A stretch of 64,000 nucleotides of DNA from Ramlibacter aquaticus. Lineage in GTDB: Bacteria > Pseudomonadota > Gammaproteobacteria > Burkholderiales > Burkholderiaceae_C. Numbering within the stretch: the first letter of the stretch is position 1; the number at the start of each line of letters is the position of its first letter. The stretch spans positions 57,321 to 121,320 of the forward strand of contig NZ_JADDOJ010000001.1 of the NCBI RefSeq assembly GCF_015159745.1, read 5' to 3'. The notes below the pieces were generated by a model. It was not told the DNA's origin. It saw only the letters and a list, made by a program, of their open reading frames with translations, and made no database searches. Both the position numbers and the translations under genes were made by a program. Positions 16,766 to 26,038 of the stretch are shown one piece after another.

Positions 16766-17527
16766 ATGAGCCCTGAAGACATCGCCGCCATCGAACAGGC
16801 CACGCTCGCTGCCGTCTCGCCCGAGGCCGTGGAGGCCTGGCCCGGCTGGCTGCTGCCCTTCGACAGCGGTCCCATAGGCCGGGCGAAAAGCGCGGCGCCA
16901 CTGTCGCACGAAGCCCCGGCGGAAGACATTTCAAGCCGCATCGCGGCGGCTTACCGTGCCCGTGGCCTGGCGCCCGCGTTCCGCCTGCCCGCCCTGCCCG
17001 CCTTCGACCCTCTGCGCGCCGACCTGGCGGCCCGGGGTTACCGTCCCAGCCAGCCCACCTGCCTGCAGTGCGCCCCGGCGGCCGACGTGGCCGCACGCGC
17101 GCCGGCCCCGCCCGATGCGCCGGCGCGGATCGAGGTCGCCCGGGACGCGGGCGAGGACTGGGCGTCGCTGTTCCTGGGCGAAGGTTTCGACCCGGTGGAG
17201 GGCGCCGGCCGGGTCGCGAGCCTGCGGCGGGGCCAGGCCTCGCTGTTCGCGACCCTCTATGACCACGAGGGCCGGCCGGCCGCCGCCGGCGCGCTGGCCT
17301 GCCACGCGGGCTGGGGCGGCATCCACGGCATGCGCACCGCACGGGCCCAGCGCGGCCAGGGCCATGCCGCCCGGGTGGTGGGTGCCCTGGCCCGGGAAGC
17401 CATGGCGCGGGGGGTGACCCGCCTGTTCCTGCAGGTGGAGGTGGACAACGCCCCGGCGCTGGCGTTGTACGGGCGGCTCGGGTTCGAGACGCAGTGGGTG
17501 TACGCGTATTGGCGCCCCGGGGACTGA
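16766..17527 (+). CDS. GNAT family N-acetyltransferase
   Basis: The 253-residue protein has a variable N-terminal half and a C-terminal GNAT domain (about 150-253). The acetyl-CoA-binding motif A is RTARAQRGQGHAARVVGALA (Q/RxxGxG/A) and the conserved end reads VEVDNAPALALYGRLGFETQ. The substrate is unknown. A -10-like CACAAT ends 8 nt before the ATG and no ribosome-binding site is present, so the message is probably leaderless. Confidence 0.85.
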   Translation: MSPEDIAAIEQATLAAVSPEAVEAWPGWLLPFDSGPIGRAKSAAPLSHEAPAEDISSRIAAAYRARGLAPAFRLPALPAFDPLRADLAARGYRPSQPTCLQCAPAADVAARAPAPPDAPARIEVARDAGEDWASLFLGEGFDPVEGAGRVASLRRGQASLFATLYDHEGRPAAAGALACHAGWGGIHGMRTARAQRGQGHAARVVGALAREAMARGVTRLFLQVEVDNAPALALYGRLGFETQWVYAYWRPGD

Positions 17528-17661
17528 TCTGGGCGCTGGGCGCTGAGGCAGGTCTTTCACGCCAGGTCCGGGGGCTCCCGCGGGTTTCGCGATTGGCGCA
17601 CCGTGCGGAATACGGAGTGCCGCGCGGCGACCAATGGTTCGCGCCCGGGCCGGGACAGGGA

Positions 17662-17733
17662 CGACTCATTCCGCGGATGTCCCCCGCGTTGCCGCAAGCG
17701 GCAACGCTCCTCCTTGATTCCGCTCCATGAGCC
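17662..17733 (+). repeat. 72-nt hairpin-bearing repeat, copy 1
   Basis: This intergenic unit starts CGACTCATTCCGCGGATG and ends GATTCCGCTCCATGAGCC. Its centre is a hairpin with arms CGTTGCCGC and GCGGCAACG. An inverted copy with 67 of 72 identical positions lies at 17874-17945. The unit resembles REP-type repeats. The 523-bp gap 17528-18050 contains only this pair, a GC-rich spacer with one further small hairpin (CCTCCCC/GGGGAGG, about 17788-17809), and no gene that I can support. Confidence 0.85.
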
Positions 17734-17873
17734 GCCCCGGCCCCGGCCCTGGAAACCTTGGCACGCCCGCGCGAAGCCACGCCCACGCCTCCCCTGTCGG
17801 TCGGGGAGGTGCTCGGCCGTCTGGCCGGAGTCCGGCCTGCGCGCGCCCGCACCTCGAGGAGCGGGGTGGGCGT

Positions 17874-17945
17874 GGCTCATGGAGCGGAATCAAGGAGGAG
17901 CTTTGCCGCGCGCGGCAAAGCGGGGGACATCCGCGGAATGAGCCG
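17874..17945 (-). repeat. 72-nt hairpin-bearing repeat, copy 2 (inverted)
   Basis: Read on the minus strand this copy matches the unit at 17662-17733 with five mismatches. Two of these are compensatory: the G/C pair in the hairpin of copy 1 is T/A here (CTTTGCCGC/GCGGCAAAG), so the stem is preserved. Two others fall in the 2-nt loop. The 140-bp spacer and inverted orientation give a paired REPIN/BIME-like arrangement. Confidence 0.85.
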
Positions 17946-18050
17946 CGCCCGGCCCGCTCCGGGCGAGCCACAGGACCTGCGGGTCCCGGGTGCACGTCAG
18001 GCATGCTGCCAGGGACGTCTAGACAACGCCCGCGGTGCCAGACGCCCAGC

Positions 18051-18368
18051 TCAGGGCGGCGGCGTGTCCGGCAGCAGGCAGGCTTCGCCCACCTGCAGTT
18101 CGTTGTCCTTGGCGAAGTTCATGACGAAGTCCCAGGCCATGGGCTCGTGGTCACGCAGTTCCGCGCTGACCACGACGCACTTGATGCCGTTGACCACGGT
18201 CGGAATGCACCAGGGGGAGTAGCTCAGGTGGCTGCCCGGCTGCGCGCCGCCCGGGCGGAACGAGCTCATCACGCCGGCCAGGCGCTCGGCCCAGTCGCTG
18301 GGCCGGAAGGTGCGGCCCGCTAGGGTGATGCCCTGGATGAAGACTTGTTTGGCGCTGCTCGAAACCAT
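18051..18368 (-). CDS. DUF3579 domain-containing protein
   Basis: The 105-residue product starts MVSSSAKQVFIQGITLAGRT and contains FRPSDWAERLAGVMSSFRP and YSPWCIPTVVNGIKCVVV, the conserved core of a betaproteobacterial family of unknown function. ATG 18368 is chosen because the in-frame extension upstream is not part of the conserved family. It is divergent from argD, the usual position in Burkholderiales. The TCTTATATAAGA palindrome lies 72 bp upstream. Confidence 0.88.
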   Translation of the reverse strand: MVSSSAKQVFIQGITLAGRTFRPSDWAERLAGVMSSFRPGGAQPGSHLSYSPWCIPTVVNGIKCVVVSAELRDHEPMAWDFVMNFAKDNELQVGEACLLPDTPPP

Positions 18369-18439
18369 GGATGGGTGCCGGAACCTTGCGGTGCCCGCGC
18401 GGAGGATCACCCCGATGCGGCAGCGCAGCAAGTATTGTA

Positions 18440-18451
18440 TCTTATATAAGA
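18440..18451. promoter_or_regulatory. TCTTATATAAGA palindromic operator-like site (argD/DUF3579)
   Basis: A perfect 12-bp palindrome sits in the divergent region between the DUF3579 gene and argD, 136 bp before the argD start. With flanking bases it matches the reverse complement of the site at 44716-44733 over 15 nt. It is very AT-rich against the GC-rich background, as expected of an operator. The regulator is inferred to be the GntR protein at 44752. Confidence 0.5.
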
Positions 18452-18509
18452 CTTGCGGCCGCTCCGGCCCCCTGCGCGCGGCGCATCGCAGTGATGCGCA
18501 ATCCTCAAG

Positions 18510-18575
18510 CAGGGCCTGCAGGCCCTGTGCCTAAAATCGGGCTCCAACGGCTCACGCGTGGGCCGATTTTCTTTT
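18510..18575 (+). other. Stem-loops in the argD leader, second one terminator-like
   Basis: A perfect hairpin CAGGGCC-TGCA-GGCCCTG lies at about 18510-18527. An 8-bp stem AAAATCGG (18533-18540)/CCGATTTT (18563-18570) with a 22-nt loop follows and is trailed by CTTTT. The second could act as an attenuator or end upstream transcription. TAAAAT (18532-18537), overlapping the left arm, could instead be a -10 box for argD. Confidence 0.35.
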
Positions 18576-18587
18576 CCGGAGATCCTG

Positions 18588-19781
18588 ATGGCGCATATCG
18601 AGGCTGCTTCCCCGCACACCATGAACACCTACGGCCGGCTGCCGATCGCGCTGGAGCGCGGCCAGGGCGTGCGCGTGTGGGACGTGAACGGCAAGGAGTA
18701 CCTGGACGCGCTGGCGGGCATCGCGGTGAACACCCTGGGCCACAACCACCCCAAGCTGGTGCCCGCGCTGCAGGACCAGGTCGCCAAGCTGATCCACGTC
18801 TCCAACTACTACCACGTGCCCAACGCCGAGAAGCTGGCCGCCAAGCTGGTGGAACTGTCGGGCATGACCAACGTCTTCTTCTGCTCCACCGGCCTGGAGG
18901 CCAACGAAGCGGCGCTCAAGCTGGCGCGCAAGTACGGGCACGACAAGGGCATCACCCATCCCAAGATCGTGGTGTACGAGAAGGCCTTCCACGGCCGCTC
19001 CATCGCCACGCTCTCGGCCACCGGCAACACCAAGATCCAGCAGGGCTTCGGCCCGCTGGTGGAAGGCTTCGTGCGCGTGCCGGTGAACGACATCGAATCG
19101 CTCAAGGCCGCCACCGCCGGCGACAAGGACGTGGTGGCCGTGTTCTTCGAGACCATCCAGGGCGAAGGCGGCGTGAACCCCATGAGCCTGGAGTACCTGC
19201 AGCAGGTGCGCGCGCTGTGCGACGAGCGCGACTGGCTGATGATGATCGACGAGGTGCAGTGCGGCATGGGCCGCACCGGCAAATGGTTCGCCCACCAGTG
19301 GGCCGGCATCCACGCCGACGTGATGCCGCTGGCCAAGGGCCTGGGCTCGGGCGTGCCGATCGGCGCCGTCGTCGCCGGCCCCAAGGCCGCCCACATCTTC
19401 CAGCCGGGCAACCACGGCACCACCTTCGGCGGCAACCCGCTGGCCATGCGCGCCGGCGTGGAGACCATCCGCATCATGGAAGAGGACGGGCTGCTGGACA
19501 ACGCCGCCCGCGTGGGCGCGCACCTGCAGGCCGGGCTGGGCCGTGCGCTGGCCGGCGTCGCCGGCGTGAAGGAGATCCGCGGCCGCGGCCTGATGGTGGG
19601 CGTGGAGCTGGACCGCCCCTGCGGCGCGCTGACGCAGATCTGCTGCGACAACGGCCTGCTGATCAGCGTCACCGCCGACAGCGTCATCCGCCTGCTGCCC
19701 GCGCTCATCATGACCCCGGCCGAGGCCGACGAGCTGGTCGAGCGGCTGGCGCCCCTGGTCAAGCAGTTCCTGGCGGGCTGA
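18588..19781 (+). CDS. argD: Acetylornithine aminotransferase (PLP-dependent, class III)
   Basis: ArgD converts N-acetylglutamate semialdehyde to N-acetylornithine in arginine synthesis. The 397-residue protein has the class III aminotransferase landmarks: NTLGHNHPKLV, FCSTGLEANEAALKLAR (phosphate binding), the IDEVQCGMGRTGKWFAHQ segment (read as IDEVQCGMGRTG, with the cofactor-binding Asp) and PLAKGLGSGVPIGA with the PLP Schiff-base Lys. The start at ATG 18588 has GGAG 7 nt upstream. It is followed after 2 bp by argF, forming an argD-argF operon. Confidence 0.93.
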   Translation: MAHIEAASPHTMNTYGRLPIALERGQGVRVWDVNGKEYLDALAGIAVNTLGHNHPKLVPALQDQVAKLIHVSNYYHVPNAEKLAAKLVELSGMTNVFFCSTGLEANEAALKLARKYGHDKGITHPKIVVYEKAFHGRSIATLSATGNTKIQQGFGPLVEGFVRVPVNDIESLKAATAGDKDVVAVFFETIQGEGGVNPMSLEYLQQVRALCDERDWLMMIDEVQCGMGRTGKWFAHQWAGIHADVMPLAKGLGSGVPIGAVVAGPKAAHIFQPGNHGTTFGGNPLAMRAGVETIRIMEEDGLLDNAARVGAHLQAGLGRALAGVAGVKEIRGRGLMVGVELDRPCGALTQICCDNGLLISVTADSVIRLLPALIMTPAEADELVERLAPLVKQFLAG

Positions 19782-19783
19782 CC

Positions 19784-20704
19784 ATGGCGATCCGTCATTA
19801 CCTGCAGTTCACCGACTTCACGGCCGAGGAGTACGCCTGGCTGTTCGAGCGCGCCGCGGTCATCAAGAAGAAGTTCAAGGCCTACGAGAAGTACCACCCG
19901 CTGGCCGACCGCACGCTGGCCATGATCTTCGAGAAGGCCTCCACGCGCACCCGCGTGAGTTTCGAGGCCGGCATGTACCAGATGGGCGGCAGCGTGGTGC
20001 ACCTGACCACCGGCGACAGCCAGCTGGGCCGGGCCGAGCCGATCGAGGACAGTGCCCGCGTGATCAGCCGCATGGTCGACCTGGTCATGATCCGCACCTT
20101 CGGCCAGGAGAAGATCGAGCGCTTCGCCGCGCACTCGCGCGTGCCCGTGATCAACGGCCTGACCAACGAGTTCCACCCCTGCCAGATCCTGGCCGACCTG
20201 TTCACCTACATCGAGCACCGCGGCTCCATCGCGGGCAAGGTGGTGGCCTGGGTAGGCGACGGCAACAACATGGCCAACACCTGGCTGCAGGCGGCCGAGC
20301 TGCTGGGCTTCACCGTGCACGTCTCCACGCCGTCGGGCTACGAGGTGGACCAGAGCGTGGCGGGCGTGCGCAGCAATGCCAGCTACAAGGTCTTCGCCGA
20401 CCCGATGGAGGCCTGCCGCGGCGCCGACCTGGTGACCACGGACGTGTGGACCAGCATGGGCTACGAGGCCGAGAACGAGCAGCGCAAGAAGGCCTTCGCC
20501 GACTGGTGCGTGGACGCCGACATGATGAAGGTGGCCAAGCCCGACGCGCTCTTCATGCACTGCCTGCCGGCGCACCGTGGCGAGGAGGTCGAGGCCGAGG
20601 TGATCGACGGGCCGCAATCGGTGGTCTGGGACGAGGCCGAGAACCGCATGCACGCGCAGAAGGCCCTGATGGAATACCTGCTGCTGGGCCGTGTCGCAGG
20701 CTGA
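19784..20704 (+). CDS. argF: Ornithine carbamoyltransferase
   Basis: ArgF makes citrulline from ornithine and carbamoyl phosphate. The 306-residue protein carries the carbamoyl-phosphate motif EKASTRTRVSFE (S-T-R-T-R), the HPCQILADLFT motif, and the ornithine and active-site motif FMHCLPAHRGEEV with the conserved Cys. The length is normal for the anabolic trimeric enzyme. It follows argD by 2 bp and overlaps the next gene by 14 bp. Confidence 0.96.
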   Translation: MAIRHYLQFTDFTAEEYAWLFERAAVIKKKFKAYEKYHPLADRTLAMIFEKASTRTRVSFEAGMYQMGGSVVHLTTGDSQLGRAEPIEDSARVISRMVDLVMIRTFGQEKIERFAAHSRVPVINGLTNEFHPCQILADLFTYIEHRGSIAGKVVAWVGDGNNMANTWLQAAELLGFTVHVSTPSGYEVDQSVAGVRSNASYKVFADPMEACRGADLVTTDVWTSMGYEAENEQRKKAFADWCVDADMMKVAKPDALFMHCLPAHRGEEVEAEVIDGPQSVVWDEAENRMHAQKALMEYLLLGRVAG

Positions 20705-21023
20705 GCATCCCTGCCTGGCCTGCGGCGCCTGCTGCGCCGCCTACCGGGTCGATTTCTCGGTCTACGAGACCGACGCCTGCGGCGGCCGCCTGCCGGCCAG
20801 CCTCACCGTCGAGGTGGCGGGCGCCACCGTGCGCATGCGCGGCACCGACCACGTGCCGGTGCGCTGCATCGCGCTCACCGGCACCGTGGGGCAGCGCGCC
20901 GCCTGCGGCGTCTATGAATGGCGCCCCAACCCCTGCCGCGAGCTGGAGCCCGGCAGCTACGGCTGCGAGAAGGCGCGGGCGCGGCATGGGCTGCCGCCCC
21001 TGCCGGCGGGGCTGGTCCTCTAG
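20691..21023 (+). CDS. YkgJ family cysteine-cluster protein
   Basis: The 110-residue protein, from a GTG at 20691 inside the end of argF, has the Cys pattern CLACGACC at residues 8-15 and further Cys residues at PVRCIAL, AACGVY, NPCREL and GYGCE-type positions, matching the Fe-S or zinc-binding YkgJ/UPF0153 family. The role is unknown. The overlap with argF suggests translational coupling, although no arginine-related function is known. Confidence 0.85.
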   Translation: MSQAEHPCLACGACCAAYRVDFSVYETDACGGRLPASLTVEVAGATVRMRGTDHVPVRCIALTGTVGQRAACGVYEWRPNPCRELEPGSYGCEKARARHGLPPLPAGLVL

Positions 21024-21047
21024 CCGTCGCACGCAGGGCGCAGCGCC

Positions 21048-21779
21048 ATGACCCGCACGCCACGCATCCTGGCCATCGGCGGCGGCGGCTTCCTGATGGA
21101 GGGCCGTTTTTCCAGCATAGACCGCGAGCTGCTGCGCCTGACCGGCCGGGACCGCCCGCGGGTCTGCCTGATCCCTACGCCGGCCGGGGACGCCGAGGAG
21201 CTCATACAGCGCTTCCATGCCGCCTACGGCGAGCGCTGCGAGGCCTGGCAGCTCACGCCCTTCCGCAAGCCGGGCCCGCGGGCCCTGGGTTTGCGCAGCT
21301 TCGCCGACGAACTGCTGGGCTTCGACGCCGTGTTCGTGAGCGGCGGCAACACCCGGTCTGCGCTGGGCGTCTGGCGCGAGTGGGGCATCGACGAGGCCCT
21401 GCGGGCAGCCCACCGAGCCGGGGTGTTGCTCGCCGGCATGAGCGCAGGCGCCCTCTGCTGGTTCGAGGCGGGCTTCACGGACTCCTTCGGTGACGGGTAT
21501 GCGCCCTTGCAGGGCCTGGGCGTGCTGGAAGGCGGCTGCAGCGCCCACCACCGCGACGGCTCGGAGCGCACGGCCTGCCTGATCCAGGCCATCCGCAGCG
21601 GCGAGATGCCACGGACCCTGGCCATCGATGACTTCGCGGCCGTGCTCTTCGAATCCGGACGCCCGCGGGTGAACTATTCCTGGGTGCCAGGCGCCGCCGC
21701 ACGCTACCTGGTGCGCGCCGGCGATGTCGTGCGGGAAGAGCCGGTCGAAGGCGCGCGGAAGGTGCTGGCTGGGCCCTAG
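21048..21779 (+). CDS. Peptidase E-like protein (S51 family)
   Basis: The 243-residue protein starts with a nucleotide-binding-like strand ([12 protein letters not shown]) and contains [19 protein letters not shown] and the nucleophile elbow [14 protein letters not shown], with Ser in the GxSxG motif typical of S51 peptidases (PepE, cyanophycinase). PepE cleaves Asp-X dipeptides. The exact substrate is inferred from family only. It is 24 bp after the YkgJ gene and could be part of the same transcript. Confidence 0.85.
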   Translation: MTRTPRILAIGGGGFLMEGRFSSIDRELLRLTGRDRPRVCLIPTPAGDAEELIQRFHAAYGERCEAWQLTPFRKPGPRALGLRSFADELLGFDAVFVSGGNTRSALGVWREWGIDEALRAAHRAGVLLAGMSAGALCWFEAGFTDSFGDGYAPLQGLGVLEGGCSAHHRDGSERTACLIQAIRSGEMPRTLAIDDFAAVLFESGRPRVNYSWVPGAAARYLVRAGDVVREEPVEGARKVLAGP

Positions 21780-21901
21780 GCCGCGCTGCCCACGGGCCGC
21801 GGCGCGCGCTTGCGGGCCACTGCTTGAAGCCTCAAGCAATTTTTGGCCGCTGTTGCAGCCAACCGACACCACGGCCCGCGCAATCGCCACACACTGCGCG
21901 C

Positions 21902-22528
21902 ATGCCAAGCCTGTGGGACATCTCACCGCCTGTGTCGCCCGCCTCGCCGGTCTTCCCCGGTGACACGCCCTACGCCCAGCACTGGAGCGCGATGCTGGGG
22001 CCGGGCTGCCCGGTCAACGTCAGCGCGATCACGCTGTCGCCGCACGTGGGCGCCCACGCCGACGCGCCGCTGCACTACGACGCCCAGGGCGCGCCGGTGG
22101 GCGCGCTGCCGCTGGCGCCCTTCCTCGGCCCCTGCCGCGTGATCCACGCGATCGGCTGCGGCCCGCTGGTGCAGTGGCGGCACCTCGCGCACGCGCTGGA
22201 GGCGCTGCCGCCGCGCGTGCTGGTGCGCACCTACGAGCGCATGCCGGTGGACCGCTGGGACCCGGACCTGGCGGCCCTGGCGCCGGCCACGGTGGAGCGC
22301 CTGGCCGACCTGGGCGTGCAGCTCATCGGCATCGACACCGCCAGCATCGACCCGGCCGACAGCAAGACCCTGGACAGCCACCAGGCGATACGCCGGCGCG
22401 GCCTGCGCGTGCTGGAGAACCTGGTGCTGGACGAGGTGCCCGAGGGCGACTACGAGCTGATCGCCCTGCCCCTGAAACTCATGACCGCCGACGCGTCCCC
22501 CGTGCGCGCGGTGCTGCGACGCCCATGA
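21902..22528 (+). CDS. kynB: Kynurenine formamidase
   Basis: KynB hydrolyses N-formylkynurenine to kynurenine in tryptophan breakdown. The 208-residue product, from ATG 21902, starts [20 protein letters not shown], and contains the cyclase-family metal-binding motif [15 protein letters not shown] (HxGTHxDxPxH-like) and [11 protein letters not shown]. The first residues of the longer open frame are not conserved. It overlaps kynU by ATGA, giving a kynB-kynU-kynA operon. Confidence 0.93.
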   Translation: MPSLWDISPPVSPASPVFPGDTPYAQHWSAMLGPGCPVNVSAITLSPHVGAHADAPLHYDAQGAPVGALPLAPFLGPCRVIHAIGCGPLVQWRHLAHALEALPPRVLVRTYERMPVDRWDPDLAALAPATVERLADLGVQLIGIDTASIDPADSKTLDSHQAIRRRGLRVLENLVLDEVPEGDYELIALPLKLMTADASPVRAVLRRP

Positions 22529-23799
22529 CCACCCTGCAAGACTGCCGCGCGATGGACGCGGCCGACCCGCTGGCGCCCCTGCGCGCGCTGTTCGAGCTGC
22601 CGCCGGGCACCGTCTACCTGGACGGCAATTCGCTGGGCGTGCTGCCAGCCGCCACGCCAGCACGCATCGCGCGCGCCGTGCGCGAGGAATGGGGCCAGGG
22701 CCTGATCCGCTCCTGGAACGAGGCCGGCTGGTTCGACCTGCCGCAGCGCATCGGCGACATGATCGCCCCGCTGGTGGGTGCGGGCCCGGGCGAGCTGGTC
22801 GCGACGGACTCCACCTCCATCAACCTGTTCAAGGTGCTGAGCGCCGCGCTGTCCATTGCCCAGGCCGCCGCGCCCGCCCGCCGCGTGATCCTCAGCGAGC
22901 GCAGCAACTTCCCCACCGACCTGTACATCGCGCAGGGCCTGGGTCGCCTGCAGGGCGCGCAGCTGCGGCTGGTGGACGAGCCGGGCGCGATCGCCGCGGC
23001 GCTGGGACCGGAGGTGGGCGTGCTCATGCTCACGCACGTCAACTACCGCACCGGCGAAATGCACGACATGGCCACCCTCAGCCGGGCCGCGCACGAGGCC
23101 GGGGTGCTGGCGGTCTGGGACCTGGCCCACAGCGCCGGGGCCGTGCCGGTGGACCTGCACGCGGCCGGCGCCGACTTCGCCGTGGGCTGCGGCTACAAGT
23201 ACCTCAACGGCGGGCCGGGGGCGCCCGCCTTCGCCTGGGTGCACCCGCGCCATGCCGGGGCCTTCGAGCAGCCGCTCTCGGGCTGGTGGGGCCATGCCGC
23301 TCCCTTCGAGTTCACGCCCGACTGGCGGCCCGCCCCCGGCATCGCCCGCTACCTGTGCGGCACCCAGCCGGTGCTGAGCCTGCGCGCGCTGGAGTGCGGG
23401 GTGGAGACCGTGCTCGCCGCGCAGCCCCTGGGCGGCATGGCGGCGTTGCGCGCGAAGTCGCTGGCGCTCACGGACCTGTTCATCGCCCTGGTCGAGGACG
23501 GCTGCGCGGGCCACGGCCTGTCGCTGGTGACGCCGCGCGCGCATGCGCGGCGCGGCTCGCAGGTCTGCCTCACGCGCAGCGAGGGCGCCTACGCCATCGT
23601 GCAGGCGCTGATCGCGCGCGGCGTGATCGGCGACTTCCGCGCCGGCGACGCGCAGCTGCCCGACATCCTGCGCTTCGGCTTCACCCCGCTCTACCTGCGC
23701 TTCGAGGACGTGTGGCAGGCGGCGCAGCAGCTGCGCGAGGTGCTGGAGGGCGGCGAATGGCGCCGACCCGAGTTCAACCGGCGCCACGCCGTCACCTGA
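22525..23799 (+). CDS. kynU: Kynureninase
   Basis: This PLP enzyme cleaves kynurenine to anthranilate and alanine. The 424-residue protein shows the motifs [40 protein letters not shown] (PLP-binding Asp) and [15 protein letters not shown], with the Schiff-base Lys in the last. Its length is normal. It lies between kynB (4-nt overlap) and kynA (1-bp gap). Confidence 0.95.
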   Translation: MTTLQDCRAMDAADPLAPLRALFELPPGTVYLDGNSLGVLPAATPARIARAVREEWGQGLIRSWNEAGWFDLPQRIGDMIAPLVGAGPGELVATDSTSINLFKVLSAALSIAQAAAPARRVILSERSNFPTDLYIAQGLGRLQGAQLRLVDEPGAIAAALGPEVGVLMLTHVNYRTGEMHDMATLSRAAHEAGVLAVWDLAHSAGAVPVDLHAAGADFAVGCGYKYLNGGPGAPAFAWVHPRHAGAFEQPLSGWWGHAAPFEFTPDWRPAPGIARYLCGTQPVLSLRALECGVETVLAAQPLGGMAALRAKSLALTDLFIALVEDGCAGHGLSLVTPRAHARRGSQVCLTRSEGAYAIVQALIARGVIGDFRAGDAQLPDILRFGFTPLYLRFEDVWQAAQQLREVLEGGEWRRPEFNRRHAVT

Positions 23800-23800
23800 C

Positions 23801-24670
23801 ATGGCCGACAGGACGCCCGAAGCAGGCACCCCCGCCACGCCGGAGAACGTGGTGCGCCAGGAGGGCGCGCAGCTCGATTTCAGCCGCGACATGAGCTACG
23901 CCGACTACCTGCACCTGGACGAGATCCTGGGCGCGCAGCATCCGCGCTCGCCCGACGCGAACGAGATGCTGTTCATCATCCAGCACCAGACCAGCGAGCT
24001 GTGGATGAAGCTGGTGCTGCACGAGCTGGGCGGCGCGATCGCCGCCATTGCGCAGGACGCGCTGCCGCCGGCCTTCAAGATGCTGGCGCGCGTCTCGCGC
24101 ATCCTGGAGCAGCTGGTGCACGCCTGGGATGTGCTGGCGACGATGACGCCCTCGGAGTACAGCGCCATACGCCCCTACCTGGGCCACTCCAGCGGCTTCC
24201 AGAGCGCGCAGTACCGCTGCATCGAATTCGCGCTGGGCAACAAGAACGCGGCCATGCTGCAGCCGCATGCCCACCACCCGCAGCGCCTGGCCCTGGTGCG
24301 CCGGGCGTACGAATCGCCCTCGCTGTACGACGAGGCGATCCGCCTGCTGGGCCGGCGCGGCCTGCCAGTGCCCGCCAGCCACACCGCACGCGACTGGACC
24401 CAGCCCTATGTGGAAAGCGCCGAGGTGGAGCAGGCCTGGCTGACCGTCTACCGCGACCCGCGCCAGCACTGGGACCTGTACCAGCTCGGCGAGGAGCTCA
24501 CCGACCTCGAGGACGCCTTCCGGCTCTGGCGCTTCCGCCACGTCACCACCGTGGAGCGCGTGATCGGCTTCAAGCGCGGCACCGGCGGCACCGGGGGCGT
24601 GAGCTACCTGCGCAAGATGCTGGACGTGGTGCTGTTCCCGGAGATCTGGCGGCTGCGCACGGACCTCTGA
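23801..24670 (+). CDS. kynA: Tryptophan 2,3-dioxygenase
   Basis: This heme enzyme opens the indole ring of L-tryptophan to give N-formylkynurenine. The 289-residue protein has the family's [32 protein letters not shown] (with a distal His and substrate contacts), [14 protein letters not shown] and [14 protein letters not shown] segments, the last with the conserved GTGGT loop. With kynB and kynU it completes the route from tryptophan to anthranilate. No regulator gene lies next to the operon. Confidence 0.96.
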   Translation: MADRTPEAGTPATPENVVRQEGAQLDFSRDMSYADYLHLDEILGAQHPRSPDANEMLFIIQHQTSELWMKLVLHELGGAIAAIAQDALPPAFKMLARVSRILEQLVHAWDVLATMTPSEYSAIRPYLGHSSGFQSAQYRCIEFALGNKNAAMLQPHAHHPQRLALVRRAYESPSLYDEAIRLLGRRGLPVPASHTARDWTQPYVESAEVEQAWLTVYRDPRQHWDLYQLGEELTDLEDAFRLWRFRHVTTVERVIGFKRGTGGTGGVSYLRKMLDVVLFPEIWRLRTDL

Positions 24671-24692
24671 GCGCGCGGCGCGTGGCGGGCCT

Positions 24693-25865
24693 TCAGCCGC
24701 CGAAGAGCCAGGGCTGGTCCAGCAACCGTTCGCCCAGCAGGCCCATCGCGGCATCCCGGCCCCAGCGCACCAGGCCCTGGGCATGGAACACCCGGCCGTT
24801 GCGCCGCGCCGTGGCCTGCACGCGGGCGCAGCGCGCCCAGCGGGCCTGCGCATAGGCCTGGAGCGCCCCCGCCACCTGGGCCGGTGCGATGCCGCGCAGG
24901 CCGGTGGCCAGGGCCGCCGCGTCCTCCAGCGCCATGCCCGCGCCCTGGGCGAGATAGGGCCGCATCGGATGCGCGGCATCGCCCAGCAGCGCGACGCGGC
25001 CGCGCACCAGGTCCTGCGGACCCCGCAGCGGTGCCCGGTCATGGACGGGCCAGACCCGCCAGGACGGCATCGCGTCCAGCAGGCCGCGCAGGCCGGCGGA
25101 CAGCGGACCGGCCGCGGCCCGCAGGTCCTCGGACGCACCCTCGAGGTCCCAGCTGCGCTCGCGCAGGGCACGGCGGCTCTCGACGATGGCGACGACGTTG
25201 AGCAGCTGCCCCGCCCGCACCGGGTAGGCGACCACGTGGACGCCCGGGCCCATCCACACCGTGACCTGGGCGGCGCGCAGTGGCGCGGGCACCGCGGCCA
25301 CGGGCGCGGTCGCCCGGTAGGCCAGGTGGCCCGAGGCCGGGGCCGCACCGTCCTGCCAGAGCTGCGCGCGCAGCACGCTCCAGACGCCGTCGGCGGCCAC
25401 CACCGCGTCGCCCGTGGCTGTGTCGCCGCCCTGGAAGCGCAGCGTGGCGCCGCTGTCCTCCTGCGAGACACCGACCACACGGCAGCCGGTCTCCAGCCGG
25501 ACGCCCTCGCGGCGGGCATGCGCCAGCAGCAGGGCCTGCAGGTCGGCCCGGTGGACCGTGGCATAGGGAGCGCCGTAACGGGCTGCGATGGCGTCGCCCA
25601 GCGCCAGTTCGCCCAGCAGGCGGTCGTTGCCGGTGTCGCGCACCCGAAGCGCCTGCGGAAACACGGCCACCTCGCGCAGCGCCTCCTCCAGGCCCCAGGC
25701 CCGAAGCCGCCGGGTCGAGTTCGGCGCCAGCTGGATGCCCGCGCCCACTTCCGAGAACACGCGGGAATGCTCGAACAGGCGGGCTTCGCAGCCCGCGCGC
25801 TGCAGGGCGGCGGCGGCGGCCAGGCCCCCCAGCCCCCCACCGGCAATCAGTAGCTGCGCGCTCAT
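24693..25865 (-). CDS. FAD-dependent aromatic-type monooxygenase
   Basis: The 390-residue protein starts MSAQLLIAGGGLGGLAAAAA, a GxGxxG FAD dinucleotide-binding fold. It has the DG motif (VVAADGVWSVLR) and the GD motif (VALLGDAAHPMRPYLAQGA) of group A flavoprotein monooxygenases such as salicylate or 6-hydroxynicotinate hydroxylases. The substrate is not readable from sequence. The start at 25865 is set by the Rossmann motif; the longer frame adds non-homologous sequence. It is convergent with kynA, which ends 22 bp away, and could be a catabolic neighbour. Confidence 0.87.
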   Translation of the reverse strand: MSAQLLIAGGGLGGLAAAAALQRAGCEARLFEHSRVFSEVGAGIQLAPNSTRRLRAWGLEEALREVAVFPQALRVRDTGNDRLLGELALGDAIAARYGAPYATVHRADLQALLLAHARREGVRLETGCRVVGVSQEDSGATLRFQGGDTATGDAVVAADGVWSVLRAQLWQDGAAPASGHLAYRATAPVAAVPAPLRAAQVTVWMGPGVHVVAYPVRAGQLLNVVAIVESRRALRERSWDLEGASEDLRAAAGPLSAGLRGLLDAMPSWRVWPVHDRAPLRGPQDLVRGRVALLGDAAHPMRPYLAQGAGMALEDAAALATGLRGIAPAQVAGALQAYAQARWARCARVQATARRNGRVFHAQGLVRWGRDAAMGLLGERLLDQPWLFGG

Positions 25866-26038
25866 GGGCAGGATTGTGCCCCGGCAGCGAAGCGACTCGC
25901 CCGGCGCGGCGGGCGCCCGGCGCAGGGCGGTGCGCCGGACGATGCATGCACGACGCCTTCGGGACGGGATGCCGGGCGGACCCGCGCCGGGTATAACCGG
26001 CGCCTGGCGCTCTCGCCATGGGGAAGGAACGCGACGTG

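Noticed and set aside
17603..18004. Two similar open frames on opposite strands in the 17.6-18.0 kb gap
   Set aside because: Their resemblance comes from the inverted 72-nt repeats. They have no ribosome-binding site and contain no domain.
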